A DNA stretch of 64,000 nt from Bacillaceae bacterium JMAK1 (GCA_012970285.1 JIBW01000003.1:372001-436000); one strand, 5' to 3'. Shown: positions 25,635 to 37,669, counted from the first letter of the stretch. Notes: generated from the sequence alone by a model not told the origin. Numbers and translations: made by a program.

Positions 25635-25688
25635 ATTCTATCTGATAGAGTAATCATAGCGCCAATTACTCTATCTGTCAAAGTAATG
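25635..25688 (-). promoter_or_regulatory. Two tandem operator-like palindromes for the PadR regulator
   Basis: Site one is ATTCTATCTGATAGAGTAAT (25635-25654). Site two, ATTACTCTATCT at 25665-25676 continuing to AAAGTAAT at 25681-25688, is a less perfect copy. Between them GATAGAGTAAT and ATTACTCTATC (25644-25654 and 25665-25675) are exact 11-base inverted repeats. They lie 20-75 bases before the padR GTG. Confidence 0.65.
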
Positions 25689-25697
25689 ATGAATCAA

Positions 25698-25726
25698 TTG
25701 CAAAAAATGCAATCTTATTTTATAAT
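25698..25726 (+). promoter_or_regulatory. Sigma-A promoter of the cggR-glycolysis operon
   Basis: TTGCAA (25698-25703) and TATAAT (25721-25726) are 17 bases apart. The predicted start near 25733 is just ahead of the CggR operator. Confidence 0.8.
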
Positions 25727-25740
25727 AATAATTAAGTTAG

Positions 25741-25778
25741 TGGGATCAGAAAAGTCAACGCGGGACTTTTTCGTTCCC
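25741..25778 (+). promoter_or_regulatory. CggR operator
   Basis: Two direct repeats, GGGATCAGAAAAGTC (25742-25756) and CGGGACTTTTTCGTTC (25761-25776), match the tandem GGGAC-type operator bound by CggR tetramers downstream of the promoter in B. subtilis. A bound repressor would block elongation until fructose-1,6-bisphosphate releases it. Confidence 0.75.
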
Positions 25779-25800
25779 GGAAAGATGAGCTGAGTAGACC

Positions 25801-26838
25801 ATGGATGAAACATTGCTAAAATGGCAGCAGAAATTGCAGCCAGATTTGATGGATAACCTTATAAGGAGGTACCATCTTTTACGTTACATTCGTGTGAGTG
25901 AACCGGTTGGTCGGAGAGCATTGGCACAAGAAATGGACATTTCGGAACGAGTGTTAAGAAAGGAAGTTGAACTGTTTAAAAATGAACAGTTGCTTTTAAT
26001 TGAGACACAAGGTATGCGCCTTACTGAAGATGGAAAGAATTTGCTCGAGGCATTAGAATCTTCGATTCAAGTGCTTACGGGTCGAACATCATTGCAGGCG
26101 AAACTAGAACGTGCGCTTAATGTGAAGCGAGTCATCGTCGCCCCAGGAAATAGTGATGAACAAGACTGGGTGAAAAAAGAGATGAATCGCGCATGTGTGG
26201 ACGAAATGATTCAAACACTTGGTGAAGGAGACGTTGTTGCAGTTGCAGGTGGAACAACACTGGCAGCTTTGGCCACTTCGATTTATCCTCATGCTAGGCT
26301 TAGCAATGTCACTTTTGTTCCTGCCCGTGGGGGACTTGGAGAAGACGTGGAATTGCAAGCAAATACGATTAGCGCTGATTTAGCAAAACAGGCAGAGGCG
26401 AACTATCGATTGCTTCACGTACCAGATCAATTAAGTGAAACAGCGTATGATTCATTGATTGAGGAACCGGGTATACGAGAACTACTACAGCTAATCCGTC
26501 ACCCTCGTATGGTCATTCATAGTGTTGGTGATGCACTATCAATGGCGACACGAAGAGGAACAACGGAAGAACACCTTCAAGGTTTGGAAGCGAAAAACGC
26601 TCAATCTGAAGCGTTTGGGTATTACTTTGATCATCATGGGAAGATCGTTCACAAAGAACGAACGATCGGATTACAGCTCTCGGATTTGAATGAAGAACAA
26701 ATGGTCATTACGGTTGCAGGTGGTGCTTCTAAAGCTAAAGCAATTGCATCCTATATGACACATCGACCGAGTGATTTATTGATTACAGACGAGGCAGCAG
26801 CGAAAGCTGTTTTAGATACTCTAGAGGAGGATTTATAA
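25801..26838 (+). CDS. cggR: Central glycolytic genes regulator CggR
   Basis: A 345-residue SorC-family repressor. N-terminal helix-turn-helix: RRALAQEMDISERVLRKEVELFKNEQLL (about 38-65). The sugar-phosphate-binding domain has GDVVAVAGGTTLAALATSI (about 142-160), FVPARGGLG and a C-terminal MVITVAGGASKAKAIASYM. It heads the gapA operon as in B. subtilis, where fructose-1,6-bisphosphate is the inducer. The gapA ribosome site GAGGAGG lies in its last codons. Confidence 0.95.
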   Translation: MDETLLKWQQKLQPDLMDNLIRRYHLLRYIRVSEPVGRRALAQEMDISERVLRKEVELFKNEQLLLIETQGMRLTEDGKNLLEALESSIQVLTGRTSLQAKLERALNVKRVIVAPGNSDEQDWVKKEMNRACVDEMIQTLGEGDVVAVAGGTTLAALATSIYPHARLSNVTFVPARGGLGEDVELQANTISADLAKQAEANYRLLHVPDQLSETAYDSLIEEPGIRELLQLIRHPRMVIHSVGDALSMATRRGTTEEHLQGLEAKNAQSEAFGYYFDHHGKIVHKERTIGLQLSDLNEEQMVITVAGGASKAKAIASYMTHRPSDLLITDEAAAKAVLDTLEEDL

Positions 26839-27846
26839 ATGACAACGAAGATTGGTATTAACGGTTTTGGACGAATTGGGCGCTTGGTGTATCGTGCATC
26901 TTTAAACAACCCAGAGGTAGAAGTAGTAGCAATCAATGATCTTACAGATGCAGAAATGCTTGCACACCTCTTGAAATATGACACAGTTCATGGGACGTTC
27001 CCTTCTGAAATTGAAGTTGATGGCGACAACCTTCTCATTGGCGGGAAGAAGATTGCGATTTCTTCTGAACGTGATCCAGCTCAAATTGGTTGGGATCAAT
27101 ATGGCGTTGACGTCGTAGTCGAAGCGACAGGTCGTTTTGCTTCTAAAGAAGATGCGAACAAGCACATTGAAGGTGGCGCAAAGCGTGTCATTATTTCAGC
27201 GCCTGGTAAAGATGTAGACGCAACGTTCGTTATGGGAGTTAACCATGAGACGTACAACCCAGAAGAGCATACAGTAGTTTCGAATGCATCGTGTACGACA
27301 AACTGTCTTGCACCATTAGCAAAAGCGCTACATGATGAGTTTGGCATTCGCCGTGGAATTATGAACACCGTGCACTCGTACACGAACGATCAACAAATTC
27401 TTGATCTTCCGCACAAAGATTATCGCCGTGCACGTGCAGCTGCGGAGAACATTATTCCTACGTCTACTGGAGCTGCAAAAGCAGTAGCGCTCGTGCTTCC
27501 TGAACTTGAAGGTAAGCTTAATGGAGCTGCGATGCGTGTGCCTACACCGAACGTGTCACTCGTTGACTTCGTTGTTGAACTTGATCAAGATGTAACGGAT
27601 GATCAAGTAAACGCGAAGCTTAAAGAGCTATCTGAAGGAGAAATGAAAGGCATTCTCGGCTATAGCGAAGAAGAGCTTGTTTCTAGTGACTATAACGGAA
27701 GTACGCTTTCTTCAACGATCGATGCGAAATCGACGATGGTTATGGAAGGAAACATGGTAAAAGTTATTTCATGGTATGATAACGAATACGGATATTCAAA
27801 CCGTGTTGTCGACTTAGTCGCTCATATGGCTAAAGTTGGGGTATAA
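26839..27846 (+). CDS. gapA: Glyceraldehyde-3-phosphate dehydrogenase, NAD-type
   Basis: A 335-residue enzyme oxidising glyceraldehyde-3-phosphate to 1,3-bisphosphoglycerate. Nucleotide motif INGFGRIGRLV; Asp34 in AINDLTD marks NAD preference (glycolytic GapA rather than gluconeogenic GapB). The catalytic Cys152 is in SNASCTTNC and His179 in NTVHSYTNDQ. It starts directly after the cggR stop. A stem-loop follows it, which may lower or separate expression of the downstream genes. Confidence 0.98.
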   Translation: MTTKIGINGFGRIGRLVYRASLNNPEVEVVAINDLTDAEMLAHLLKYDTVHGTFPSEIEVDGDNLLIGGKKIAISSERDPAQIGWDQYGVDVVVEATGRFASKEDANKHIEGGAKRVIISAPGKDVDATFVMGVNHETYNPEEHTVVSNASCTTNCLAPLAKALHDEFGIRRGIMNTVHSYTNDQQILDLPHKDYRRARAAAENIIPTSTGAAKAVALVLPELEGKLNGAAMRVPTPNVSLVDFVVELDQDVTDDQVNAKLKELSEGEMKGILGYSEEELVSSDYNGSTLSSTIDAKSTMVMEGNMVKVISWYDNEYGYSNRVVDLVAHMAKVGV

Positions 27847-27864
27847 TAAGATATGAAAAAGGAA

Positions 27865-27900
27865 AAGGGAGAGACGTACGCGTTCGCTCCCTTCTTTCTT
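27865..27900 (+). terminator. Stem-loop between gapA and pgk
   Basis: AAGGGAG and CTCCCTT enclose a small inner ACG-TACG-CGT hairpin; a CTTTCTT tract follows. It is imperfect, so it is more likely a partial terminator or an RNA-processing and stability element than a full stop. Confidence 0.55.
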
Positions 27901-27941
27901 ATGAAAATTAACGTATGAATGCGTTAAGGAGGACCTTTTCC

Positions 27942-29123
27942 ATGAATAAGCGAACAATCCACGATGTAGATCTTACAGGTCAAACGGTATTCTGCCGTGT
28001 TGATTTTAACGTACCCCTCGACGGTGAAACCGTCACTGATGATACGCGCATTCGCGCAGCAATTCCTACTATTCAACTACTACAACAAAAAGGTGCAAAA
28101 GTGATCTTGGCGAGTCATCTCGGACGTCCGAAAGGCGAGGTCGTTGAGAAATTACGATTAGATCCAGTCGCTAAGCGTTTAGAACAACTGCTTGGTACAC
28201 CTGTACATAAAGCAGACCATGTCGTTGGCAATGATGTAACAAAAGCTGTTGATCAATTGCAAGAACAAGGGATTTTATTGCTTGAGAATTTACGATTTGA
28301 ACCAGGCGAAGAGAAAAATGACCCAGCACTTGCTGAGCAACTGGCGAAGCTTGCGGACGTCTATATTAATGATGCTTTTGGTGCTGCTCACCGTGCTCAC
28401 GCTTCAACAGAAGGCATTGCACATCATTTACCGTCAGCTGCAGGGCTTCTTCTTGAAAAGGAGCTTGATGTACTCGGAAGAGCACTAGAAGATCCGAACC
28501 GCCCGTTTGTTGCGATTATCGGTGGTGCGAAAGTAAAAGATAAGATCGGTGTTATTGATCACTTATTAGATAAAGTAGACACGTTGATCCTAGGTGGAGG
28601 TTTAGCCTATACGTTTATTCGTGCACAAGGGTATAGCGTTGGTAAGTCGCTTCTTGAACACGACAAAATTGACTTGGCAAAAACGTTCATGCAAAAAGCA
28701 AAGGACAACGGCGTTCAATTGTTACTTCCTATTGATGTGAAAGTAGCAGATGCATTCAGTGATGAAGCGAATACTGAAATTGTAACGGTCGATGCGATTC
28801 CAGATGACTGGCAAGCGCTTGATATTGGACCGCAAACGATTGAAAAGTTCAAGGCAGCTATAAAAGATGCGAAACTTACCGTTTGGAACGGGCCAATGGG
28901 TGTATTTGAAATCGATATATTTGCAGATGGAACAAAAGGTGTTGCAGAAGCGATGGCGGAAAGCGATACGTATTCTGTAATTGGTGGTGGTGACTCAGCT
29001 GCAGCAGTTGAGAAGTTTAACTACGCTGATCAAATGAGCCATATTTCTACAGGTGGAGGAGCTTCCCTTGAATTTATGGAAGGAAAAGACCTCCCCGGTG
29101 TGACAGCACTTCAAGACAAATAA
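27942..29123 (+). CDS. pgk: Phosphoglycerate kinase
   Basis: A 393-residue kinase transferring the acyl phosphate of 1,3-bisphosphoglycerate to ADP. Diagnostic segments: [12 protein letters not shown] (17-28), [44 protein letters not shown] and the C-terminal [12 protein letters not shown] with [21 protein letters not shown]. The ATG at 27942 follows AAGGAGGAC; a reading from 27915 would precede that ribosome site. Confidence 0.98.
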   Translation: MNKRTIHDVDLTGQTVFCRVDFNVPLDGETVTDDTRIRAAIPTIQLLQQKGAKVILASHLGRPKGEVVEKLRLDPVAKRLEQLLGTPVHKADHVVGNDVTKAVDQLQEQGILLLENLRFEPGEEKNDPALAEQLAKLADVYINDAFGAAHRAHASTEGIAHHLPSAAGLLLEKELDVLGRALEDPNRPFVAIIGGAKVKDKIGVIDHLLDKVDTLILGGGLAYTFIRAQGYSVGKSLLEHDKIDLAKTFMQKAKDNGVQLLLPIDVKVADAFSDEANTEIVTVDAIPDDWQALDIGPQTIEKFKAAIKDAKLTVWNGPMGVFEIDIFADGTKGVAEAMAESDTYSVIGGGDSAAAVEKFNYADQMSHISTGGGASLEFMEGKDLPGVTALQDK

Positions 29124-29136
29124 AGGGTGATAATCA

Positions 29137-29895
29137 ATGAGAAAACCATTTATTGCAGGAAACTGGAAAATGAACGTAACAGATGAAGATGCACTTCAAT
29201 TCGTGACACAAGTAGCAGAGAAATTGCCTTCATCTGACAAAGTTGAGTATGCACTTTGTGCTCAAGCCATTTCATTAAAAGGAATGAAGGAAAAAGCGGT
29301 CGGCACAGATTTACAAATTGGTGCTCAAAATCTTCATGAGGAAGAAAAAGGAGCATTTACTGGTGAGATTAGTGCAACAGCGCTCACTTCCATCGGTGTG
29401 AAGCTTGCGATCATTGGTCATTCTGAGCGAAGAGAAATGTTCAATGATACGGATGAGCGTGTGAATGCTAAAGTGAAAACTGCCCTCAATCATGGCATTA
29501 CACCGATCCTTTGTGTCGGAGAATTGCTAGAAGACAGAGAATCAGGAAGCGCTGATACTGTTGTGAAATCGCAATTAGAAAAAGCACTAGCCGGTATTGA
29601 ATCGGCACGAGCTGCTGAAATAGTTGTGGCGTATGAACCAGTATGGGCAATCGGAACTGGGAAATCTTCAACGCCAGAAGATGCAGAGGCAATGTGTAAA
29701 ACAATTCGTGAGTTTCTTTTTGACACGTACGGACCGGAGACGGCAAATGCAATTCGAATTCAATACGGTGGCAGTGTGAAGCCAGAGAATATCGCGAGCT
29801 ACATGGCTCAAGACAACATCGACGGTGCCCTCGTTGGCGGTGCGAGCGTAGATGTTGACTCTTACCTTGCACTTATTGAGGAGACAGTACGATGA
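29137..29895 (+). CDS. tpiA: Triosephosphate isomerase
   Basis: A 252-residue TIM barrel. Catalytic residues are all present: Lys11 in GNWKMN, His95 in IGHSERRE and Glu167 in [17 protein letters not shown], with the phosphate-binding YGGSVKPEN and DGALVGGAS near the end. It interconverts dihydroxyacetone phosphate and glyceraldehyde-3-phosphate. The stop overlaps the gpmI ATG (ATGA), coupling the two. Confidence 0.98.
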   Translation: MRKPFIAGNWKMNVTDEDALQFVTQVAEKLPSSDKVEYALCAQAISLKGMKEKAVGTDLQIGAQNLHEEEKGAFTGEISATALTSIGVKLAIIGHSERREMFNDTDERVNAKVKTALNHGITPILCVGELLEDRESGSADTVVKSQLEKALAGIESARAAEIVVAYEPVWAIGTGKSSTPEDAEAMCKTIREFLFDTYGPETANAIRIQYGGSVKPENIASYMAQDNIDGALVGGASVDVDSYLALIEETVR

Positions 29896-31412
29896 GGCAG
29901 CAACCGCCAGTTGCTCTCATCATTTTGGATGGGTTTGCTCTTCGAGATGAAGTCAAAGGCAATGCAGTTGCAAAAGCGAACACCCCTAATTTTGATCGAT
30001 TGTGGAATCATTACCCACATGCGACATTATCAGCGGCAGGTGAAGATGTTGGTCTTCCAGCTGGACAGATGGGGAATTCTGAAGTTGGACACATGAACAT
30101 CGGTGCTGGGCGAGTGATTCATCAGAACTTATCGCTCATTAATAAAGGAATTGAAGCAGGAACGTTTTTTGAGAACGCGGTTTTCCAAGAGGCAATTGAT
30201 CACGTCAAAGTGAATAAATCCAATTTGCACATTTATGGACTTCTTTCTGATGGTGGTGTTCACAGTCATATTCAGCATTTGTTTGCATTGCTAGAAATGG
30301 CTAAAAAGAGCAACGTTAAAAACGTCTTTATTCACGGCTTTTTAGATGGTCGTGACGTTGGTCAGAAAAGCGCTAAGATTTACCTTGAAGCGTTGCAAGA
30401 GAAGCTTGATGAACTAGGTGTAGGAACGTTAAGTACACTACATGGCCGTTATTATGCAATGGACCGAGATAATCGTTGGGAACGGATCGAGAAGTCTTAT
30501 CGTGTGCTCGTTCATAATGAAGGGAATTTCGCAGAAGACCCACTGGCACTGATTGATCAATCGTATGAAGCGGGAACGTTCGATGAATTTATCGAACCTA
30601 CAGTCTTACCTGGTGCGAAGCCAATTGAATCAGGAGATGCGATTATTAGTTACAACTTCAGACCTGACAGAGCGATTCAGATTTCTAAAGTGATGACAGA
30701 CCCGAACTTTAAAGAGTTTGAACGTGGTGGAAAACACCCAGACATCTTTTACGCAACAATGACAAAGTACCATGACGATGTTGCAGGAGAGATTGCCTTT
30801 CCACCAACGAGACCGGTGAATACGCTTGGTGAGACAATAAGTGAAGCTGGGCTAACTCAACTACGAATCGCAGAAACTGAGAAATACCCACATGTAACGT
30901 TTTTCTTAAATGGAGGTCAAACGAATGTCTTTCCTCTAGAAGAGCGGATCTTGATTGACTCACCGAAAGTTGCGACGTACGACTTGAAGCCAGAGATGAG
31001 CGCACCTGAAGTGACGGATGCTCTGCTTAAGACAATAGAGAATGATCAACACGATGCAATTGTGCTGAACTACGCGAACCCTGATATGGTCGGACATTCA
31101 GGCCTTTTAGAACCAACGATTAAAGCGATTGAAACGGTAGACGAAGGTTTAGGGAAAATCGCTGACGCCATTCACGTAAAAGGTGGTACACTAATTGTGA
31201 CGGCTGATCATGGGAATGCAGACGAAGTCGTGACAGCAGCTGGAGAAGCGATGACAGCGCATACGACAAATCCAGTTCCAGTCATTGTAACGAATGATTC
31301 GTACACGCTTCGTGAAGACGGTATTCTTGCAGATTTAGCACCTACGATGTTAGAACTGATGGACATCAAGCAACCGAAAGAAATGACAGGTAAAAGCCTA
31401 TTAAAGCGATAA
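29892..31412 (+). CDS. gpmI: 2,3-bisphosphoglycerate-independent phosphoglycerate mutase
   Basis: A 506-residue manganese enzyme of the alkaline-phosphatase superfamily. Metal and phosphate site [10 protein letters not shown] (10-19) and catalytic Ser62 in [16 protein letters not shown]; later [29 protein letters not shown] and the metal-binding [12 protein letters not shown] and TADHGNADE are intact. It interconverts 3- and 2-phosphoglycerate. In spore formers its pH sensitivity allows 3-phosphoglycerate to build up in spores. Length is usual. Confidence 0.98.
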   Translation: MRQQPPVALIILDGFALRDEVKGNAVAKANTPNFDRLWNHYPHATLSAAGEDVGLPAGQMGNSEVGHMNIGAGRVIHQNLSLINKGIEAGTFFENAVFQEAIDHVKVNKSNLHIYGLLSDGGVHSHIQHLFALLEMAKKSNVKNVFIHGFLDGRDVGQKSAKIYLEALQEKLDELGVGTLSTLHGRYYAMDRDNRWERIEKSYRVLVHNEGNFAEDPLALIDQSYEAGTFDEFIEPTVLPGAKPIESGDAIISYNFRPDRAIQISKVMTDPNFKEFERGGKHPDIFYATMTKYHDDVAGEIAFPPTRPVNTLGETISEAGLTQLRIAETEKYPHVTFFLNGGQTNVFPLEERILIDSPKVATYDLKPEMSAPEVTDALLKTIENDQHDAIVLNYANPDMVGHSGLLEPTIKAIETVDEGLGKIADAIHVKGGTLIVTADHGNADEVVTAAGEAMTAHTTNPVPVIVTNDSYTLREDGILADLAPTMLELMDIKQPKEMTGKSLLKR

Positions 31413-31426
31413 AGGAGATTGGTTGA

Positions 31427-32710
<1,284 letters not shown>

Positions 32711-32714
32711 TCCT

Positions 32715-32746
32715 AAAGGGGCTGTCCATTCGGTTCAGCCCCTTTT
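32715..32746 (+). terminator. Intrinsic terminator after eno
   Basis: AAAGGGGCTG and CAGCCCCTTTT form a 10-bp stem closing the glycolytic operon. Confidence 0.85.
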
Positions 32747-32764
32747 CCATGCTTAGAGGTCAAT

Positions 32765-32794
32765 TTGCCTAATGTTGTTCTTTTATGCTAAGAT
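32765..32794 (+). promoter_or_regulatory. Possible promoter for secG
   Basis: TTGCCT (32765-32770) and TAAGAT (32789-32794) are 18 bases apart, upstream of secG and downstream of the eno terminator. Confidence 0.4.
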
Positions 32795-32867
32795 ACAATA
32801 AGGATTATTACGTGAAACAGGGGCAGTCCGACGGCTTCCTTTGTCGTACTTGGGAGGTGCGCACACG

Positions 32868-33098
32868 ATGACTACCATTTTAATCGTATTATTGATCATA
32901 AATGCGATCGCTTTAATCACAGTTGTCTTATTACAATCAGGTCGTAGTGCTGGACTATCTGGAGCCATTTCCGGTGGAGCAGAGCAATTGATGGGCAAGC
33001 AAAAAGCACGGGGTATCGAGGCTTTTCTCTCAAAAGCGACAGTTATACTGGCTGTACTTTTCTTCGTGCTAACGATATTATTAGCGTATTTCATTTAA
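32868..33098 (+). CDS. secG: Protein translocase subunit SecG
   Basis: A 76-residue protein with two membrane helices (about 4-21 and 55-74) joined by the loop [24 protein letters not shown], which is the SecG signature. It supports the SecYEG channel. GGGAGGTG at 32852-32859 selects the ATG at 32868; a reading from 32841 would add nine residues without a ribosome site. Gene order secG, esterase, rnr is conserved in Bacilli. Confidence 0.95.
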   Translation: MTTILIVLLIINAIALITVVLLQSGRSAGLSGAISGGAEQLMGKQKARGIEAFLSKATVILAVLFFVLTILLAYFI

Positions 33099-33199
33099 GC
33101 AGCTAGGGAGCGTATTCTCCCAGCTGTTTTTTTGTTTGTTTGAATTACAATAAATTAGGGAATTCTACGAGCGTTAGCATTGAACGGAGGGGTAACAGT

Positions 33200-33868
33200 A
33201 TGATCGGATGTTTATGTTTACACGGGTTTACTGGTTCCCCAGAAGAATTGCAGCCCCTTACTGAACGGCTCCAAAGAAAGAAAGGGTGGCTCGTTTATAC
33301 ACCAGTGCTCCCAGGTCACGGTGTAGGGGAAGATATAGGCGAAGCAGAAGGGGCAAAATGGATTTACACGGCTGACCGTGCTGCCGAAGAAATGCTAAAA
33401 CACGTTGATGAATTGTATGTGATCGGCTTTTCAATGGGAGGGATGCTCGCTTGTTACTTAGCAGCAAAGTACCCAGTGAAGAAGCTCGTTCTCTTAAATG
33501 CTGCAGCTTATTATGTGAATAGACCACAGATGGTTCAAGATTTAGTGGCGAGTTATCGAGGGTCTGAGAATCCATGGCTTGATCTTGTAAATGATAAGCG
33601 TAGGGAAACGCCAATGACGGCTTTTTATCAATTTATTAAGACGATACGACTCATGCGCCCGTTCGTTGAAGGTGTTACATCACCTGTGATGATTGCGCAA
33701 GGAATGAAGGATATTCTCGTTCCTGAAAAGAGTGCCACCTATTTGTTTGAACAAATAGGTTCTAAGAATAAAACGTTAAGGATGTATGAACACTCGAATC
33801 ATTTTCTATGTCATGATGTTGAACAAGACCTTGTGATTCGAGATGTTGAGCATTTTTTGAAAGGGTAG
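33200..33868 (+). CDS. Alpha/beta hydrolase, carboxylesterase-like (first of two)
   Basis: A 222-residue hydrolase. HGFTGSPEELQPL at the oxyanion loop, PGHG, nucleophile GFSMGGM, the acid in GMKDILVP and His in HSNHFLCHD form a complete triad of the Est30-type family of short monoglyceride-like lipases. The ATG at 33200 has GGAGGGG upstream. It is seven bases from a related gene; the two look like an old duplication, though they have diverged in the lid (MVQDLVASYRG against MNDRLYDGV). Confidence 0.8.
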   Translation: MIGCLCLHGFTGSPEELQPLTERLQRKKGWLVYTPVLPGHGVGEDIGEAEGAKWIYTADRAAEEMLKHVDELYVIGFSMGGMLACYLAAKYPVKKLVLLNAAAYYVNRPQMVQDLVASYRGSENPWLDLVNDKRRETPMTAFYQFIKTIRLMRPFVEGVTSPVMIAQGMKDILVPEKSATYLFEQIGSKNKTLRMYEHSNHFLCHDVEQDLVIRDVEHFLKG

Positions 33869-33875
33869 TTTCACC

Positions 33876-34631
33876 ATGAAAATCAAACCAGCACAACCGT
33901 TTACCTTTGAAGGGGAGAACGATCATGCGATTCTCTTACTGCACGGATTTACAGGCTCATCAAGTGACGTAAGAATGCTCGGTCGATTTTTACAAAAGCA
34001 TGGCTATACGTCACATGCGCCGATGTTCCCTGGTCACGGTGTCCCACCAGAACAACTAATGGAAACTTCGTGGCAGGACTGGTGGGGAGCGGTCAAAGAA
34101 GGCTACCAACACCTTGTGAACCTTGGTTACAGTAAGATTATCGTTTGTGGGCTTTCCCTCGGCGGTTTGCTCAGTTTAAAAGTCGGTTATACTTTTGATG
34201 TAAGAGGGGTTATCCCGATGTGTGCTCCAATTATGCAACAAGGGATGAACGACCGCTTGTATGATGGTGTACGTCAGTATGCACGACAATATAAACAATT
34301 TGAAAAAAAAGACGAAGAAACGATTGAAGATGAAATGGATGAGTTTGAAACACTTCCGATCTCGACACTTCATTCAATTGATGAATTGATCCTAACTGTA
34401 AGAAAACACTTGCATGAGATTAAACAACCAACCCTCGTCATTCAAGCAGGGAAAGACGAACTTGTTCCACCTGAGAATGCAGATGTAATATATGATGAAG
34501 TACAAGCAGAACCCAAAACAAAAGAACTCTATGAGGATGCTCCTCATATTATTACGCTTTGGAAAGACAAAGAGCGTGTTCACGAAAGAATCCTATCATT
34601 TATAAAACAAATTGAAGAAAGACAGCAATAA
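33876..34631 (+). CDS. Carboxylesterase (Est30/YvaK family)
   Basis: A 251-residue esterase like Geobacillus Est30 and B. subtilis YvaK. The oxyanion region is [20 protein letters not shown], followed by PMFPGHG, nucleophile elbow [12 protein letters not shown], catalytic Asp in [10 protein letters not shown] and His in [11 protein letters not shown]. It hydrolyses short-chain esters in the cytoplasm. It lies just before rnr with 14 bases between, as in other Bacilli, so it is probably co-transcribed with the preceding hydrolase and rnr. Confidence 0.88.
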   Translation: MKIKPAQPFTFEGENDHAILLLHGFTGSSSDVRMLGRFLQKHGYTSHAPMFPGHGVPPEQLMETSWQDWWGAVKEGYQHLVNLGYSKIIVCGLSLGGLLSLKVGYTFDVRGVIPMCAPIMQQGMNDRLYDGVRQYARQYKQFEKKDEETIEDEMDEFETLPISTLHSIDELILTVRKHLHEIKQPTLVIQAGKDELVPPENADVIYDEVQAEPKTKELYEDAPHIITLWKDKERVHERILSFIKQIEERQQ

Positions 34632-34645
34632 GAAAGGAGTTTAGT

Positions 34646-36964
34646 ATGAGAGACGAAATACTAACTTATATACGAGAAGAAGCAACGAAGCCACTAAGTG
34701 TAAGTGAGCTTCAAGAAGCATTACAATTAGAAGATAACTCAGAGAACCATAAAGATATAATGAAGACGTTAAATACACTTGAAAATGCTGGAGAGCTAAT
34801 CCGCACACGGAATAACCGTTATGGACTTCCAGACAAAATGAATTTAATTAAAGGGAGAGTACAAGCTCATCAAAAGGGCTTTGCGTTTATTATTCCTGAA
34901 GATGATGGTCTCGAAGATGTGTATGTAGCACCTGGTGATTTAGCTGGGGCGATGCACAAAGACATCGTATTTGTACGAGTGTCATCACGAAAAGGCGGGA
35001 ATCAAGGAGATCGTGCCGAAGGGACGGTCGTGCGCATTTTAGAGCGTGGAATGACGAGAGTTGTTGGGACGTACGAAGACTACGAACGATACGGATTTGT
35101 TATTCCGGACGATAAACACTTGTCGAGTGACGTTTTTATTCCAGAAGGACGTAATCACGGCGCAGCTGAAGGTCATAAAGTCGTTATTGAAATTACGAAG
35201 TATCCAGAGGGCCGTCAAGGCGCCGAAGGAGAAGTCGTCCATATTCTAGGGCACAAAAACGACCCTGGAACGGATATTCTTTCAATTATCCATAAGCATG
35301 GGTTGCCCGGGGAATTCTCTGACGAAGTGCAACAACAAGCTGCAGATACTGCAGATCACATTAAACCAGAAGAAATTGAGCGTAGACGAGATTTACGTAA
35401 CGAAACGATCGTAACGATTGATGGTGCCGACGCGAAAGATTTGGATGATGCTGTTAATGTTGAAGAACTTGACAATGGCAACTACAAATTAGGTGTTCAC
35501 ATTGCAGATGTAAGTCATTATGTAACGGAAGGTTCACCAATTGATGTGGAGGCGGCAGATCGTGGGACGAGTTCTTACCTCGTTGACCGGGTAATTCCGA
35601 TGATCCCACACCGATTATCAAACGGTATTTGCTCATTGAATCCGAAAGTTGATCGGTTAACACTTTCTTGTGAAATGGAAATTAGCCCTTCAGGTGACGT
35701 GGTGAATCACGAGATTTTCGAGAGTGTGATTCGAACGACCGAAAGAATGACGTATCAAGCTGTAAATGAAATCCTTGCGGATCGCAATGAAGAAACGAGA
35801 GCGCAATATAAAACGCTCGTGCCATTTTTTGAGCGAATGGAAAAATTAGCAGCGATCCTACGTAAGAAGCGTTTTGATCGTGGCGCGATCGACTTTGACT
35901 TTAAAGAAGCCCAAGTCGTCATGGATGAACAAGGGAAACCTACGGACGTGAAGATACGAGAACGTTCTGTTGGTGAGAAGCTCATTGAAGAATTCATGCT
36001 TTGTGCAAATGAAACAGTCGCAGAACATTTCCACTGGTTGAAATTACCTTTTGTATACCGAATTCACGAAGATCCAGATGACGACAAGTTGCAAAAGTTC
36101 CTTGAATTCATTACGAGCTTTGGTTATGTCGTAAAAGGACGAGGCGAATCTATTCATCCACGTGCATTGCAAGAGATCTTGGCTTCTGTAAAAGGTGAAG
36201 CGGAGGAAACGGTCATTTCAACTGTTCTCTTACGATCAATGCAACAGGCGAAATATGATCCATCGAACGTTGGACACTTCGGACTGGCGGCTGATTTCTA
36301 TACTCACTTCACCTCTCCAATTCGTCGTTATCCTGACTTAATTGTCCATCGTTTAATTCGGACGTATCTAATCAATGGACAAACAGGGAAGAAAACGATC
36401 GACTATTGGCAAGGGAAGCTTCCTGAAATCACAACCCATTCATCTGAAATGGAGCGACGTGCGGTCGACGCAGAGCGTGACGTTGATGATCTCAAGAAAG
36501 CAGAGTATATGAAAGATAAGATCGGTGAAGAATTTACTGGTTTTGTTAGCGGGGCTGCAAACTTCGGTCTGTTTATTCGATTAGAGAATACGATTGAAGG
36601 GATGGTTCATGTTAGTCACCTTACTGATGACTACTACCATTATGATGATCGACAGTATGCACTTATTGGTGAACGAAGCGGGAACATGTTCCGCATCGGT
36701 GACCAAGTAGAAGTGAAAGTTCTCGAAGTAAACTTGGATGAAACGACCATTGATTTTGAAGTCGTCGGCATGCCAAAGCGTAAACGACGTGACACGCAAA
36801 AACAAAAAGTCATCCAAGGTGAACGAGGCAAAAAACCAGGTGATAAACGAGAAAATCGTGGAAAGAATCGTCAAAGTGGGGGAACAAAAGGCAAGGGTGG
36901 CAAAGGTCAAAAGAACCCACGCAATAAAGGTTTCCGCTCAAACAACAACAAGAAAAAGAAATAG
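34646..36964 (+). CDS. rnr: Ribonuclease R
   Basis: A 772-residue 3'-to-5' exoribonuclease. Order: winged-helix N-terminus (about 1-60), two cold-shock-type OB domains (about 65-215), the RNB catalytic domain with [16 protein letters not shown] near 253-268 holding the metal-binding Asp cluster, [16 protein letters not shown]-like motif near 555, an S1 domain (about 630-710), and a very basic Lys/Gly/Asn-rich tail (about 715-772). It degrades structured RNA and stalled-translation products together with tmRNA. In most Bacilli smpB follows; here a terminator does. Confidence 0.96.
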   Translation: MRDEILTYIREEATKPLSVSELQEALQLEDNSENHKDIMKTLNTLENAGELIRTRNNRYGLPDKMNLIKGRVQAHQKGFAFIIPEDDGLEDVYVAPGDLAGAMHKDIVFVRVSSRKGGNQGDRAEGTVVRILERGMTRVVGTYEDYERYGFVIPDDKHLSSDVFIPEGRNHGAAEGHKVVIEITKYPEGRQGAEGEVVHILGHKNDPGTDILSIIHKHGLPGEFSDEVQQQAADTADHIKPEEIERRRDLRNETIVTIDGADAKDLDDAVNVEELDNGNYKLGVHIADVSHYVTEGSPIDVEAADRGTSSYLVDRVIPMIPHRLSNGICSLNPKVDRLTLSCEMEISPSGDVVNHEIFESVIRTTERMTYQAVNEILADRNEETRAQYKTLVPFFERMEKLAAILRKKRFDRGAIDFDFKEAQVVMDEQGKPTDVKIRERSVGEKLIEEFMLCANETVAEHFHWLKLPFVYRIHEDPDDDKLQKFLEFITSFGYVVKGRGESIHPRALQEILASVKGEAEETVISTVLLRSMQQAKYDPSNVGHFGLAADFYTHFTSPIRRYPDLIVHRLIRTYLINGQTGKKTIDYWQGKLPEITTHSSEMERRAVDAERDVDDLKKAEYMKDKIGEEFTGFVSGAANFGLFIRLENTIEGMVHVSHLTDDYYHYDDRQYALIGERSGNMFRIGDQVEVKVLEVNLDETTIDFEVVGMPKRKRRDTQKQKVIQGERGKKPGDKRENRGKNRQSGGTKGKGGKGQKNPRNKGFRSNNNKKKK

Positions 36965-36967
36965 AAA

Positions 36968-37003
36968 GAGAGCCATTTGAACGGTGTAGTTCAAATGGCT
37001 TTT
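36968..37003 (+). terminator. Intrinsic terminator after rnr
   Basis: AGCCATTTGAAC and GTTCAAATGGCT form a perfect 12-bp stem, extended by AGAG/TTCTCT, with a TTTT tail. Confidence 0.85.
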
Positions 37004-37074
37004 CTCTGAGAACATGAATCGTTTGATCCAACTGTCTTGTGACTCCTACATATGAATTGAAGAGGTGATCGTAT

Positions 37075-37659
37075 ATGTTATATTCAGAACGTTTGCACTT
37101 AAGGAAGTTTACCATCCACGATGCAGAAATTTATCATTCATGGCGGACAGACGAGCAAGTCATGAAAACGACGAGCTTGTCGTTAGACGATTTTACATTA
37201 GAAGAGACTAAGCAGTTTGTCCAACAAGTGCTAGTCGGTGATCCCCAGTCGAAAACGTATATGATCGTCAACACGAAATCCAACACACCAATCGGTGTCA
37301 TATCACTCATTCATATGGATACAAAAAATCGCAATGCAGAAATGGTGATTGATATCGGTGAGAAAGACTACTGGGGAAGCGGTTATGGATATGAAGCCGT
37401 CAATTTGCTACTTACATCCGCGTTTTTGGAACAGAATATTCATCGCATTTCACTTAACGTTTTTGCTTTCAATGAACGGGCGATCCGCCTTTATGAACGC
37501 ATTGGCTTCCAACAAGAAGGAAGAAGCCGAGAAGCTATCTTCCGAGATGGGCGTTACCACGACATCATACAGATGGGGTTATTACAAACAGAGTTTATTG
37601 GTAAGCGCGCCGATTCTGACTCAGTAAAAAGCTCAGAATCAGAACCGGCCGTTCAGTAA
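37075..37659 (+). CDS. GNAT acetyltransferase, RimJ/RimL type
   Basis: A 194-residue N-acetyltransferase of the Acetyltransf_3 branch: LRKFTIHDAEIYHSWRTDEQVMKTTS at the start, IDIGEKDYWGSGYGYEAVNLLLTSAFLEQNIHRISLNVFAFNERAIRLYERIGFQQEG (about 92-148) containing the acetyl-CoA loop and the typical NERAIRLYE motif. Relatives modify ribosomal protein termini or small amines; the substrate cannot be told. The last 20 residues (ADSDSVKSSESEPAVQ) are a hydrophilic extension. AGAGGTGATC precedes the ATG. Confidence 0.8.
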   Translation: MLYSERLHLRKFTIHDAEIYHSWRTDEQVMKTTSLSLDDFTLEETKQFVQQVLVGDPQSKTYMIVNTKSNTPIGVISLIHMDTKNRNAEMVIDIGEKDYWGSGYGYEAVNLLLTSAFLEQNIHRISLNVFAFNERAIRLYERIGFQQEGRSREAIFRDGRYHDIIQMGLLQTEFIGKRADSDSVKSSESEPAVQ

Positions 37660-37669
37660 CAATATCATG

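Noticed and set aside
36965-37074. tmRNA gene
   Set aside because: Only a terminator and an AT-rich spacer are seen; there is no tRNA-like half or CCA end.
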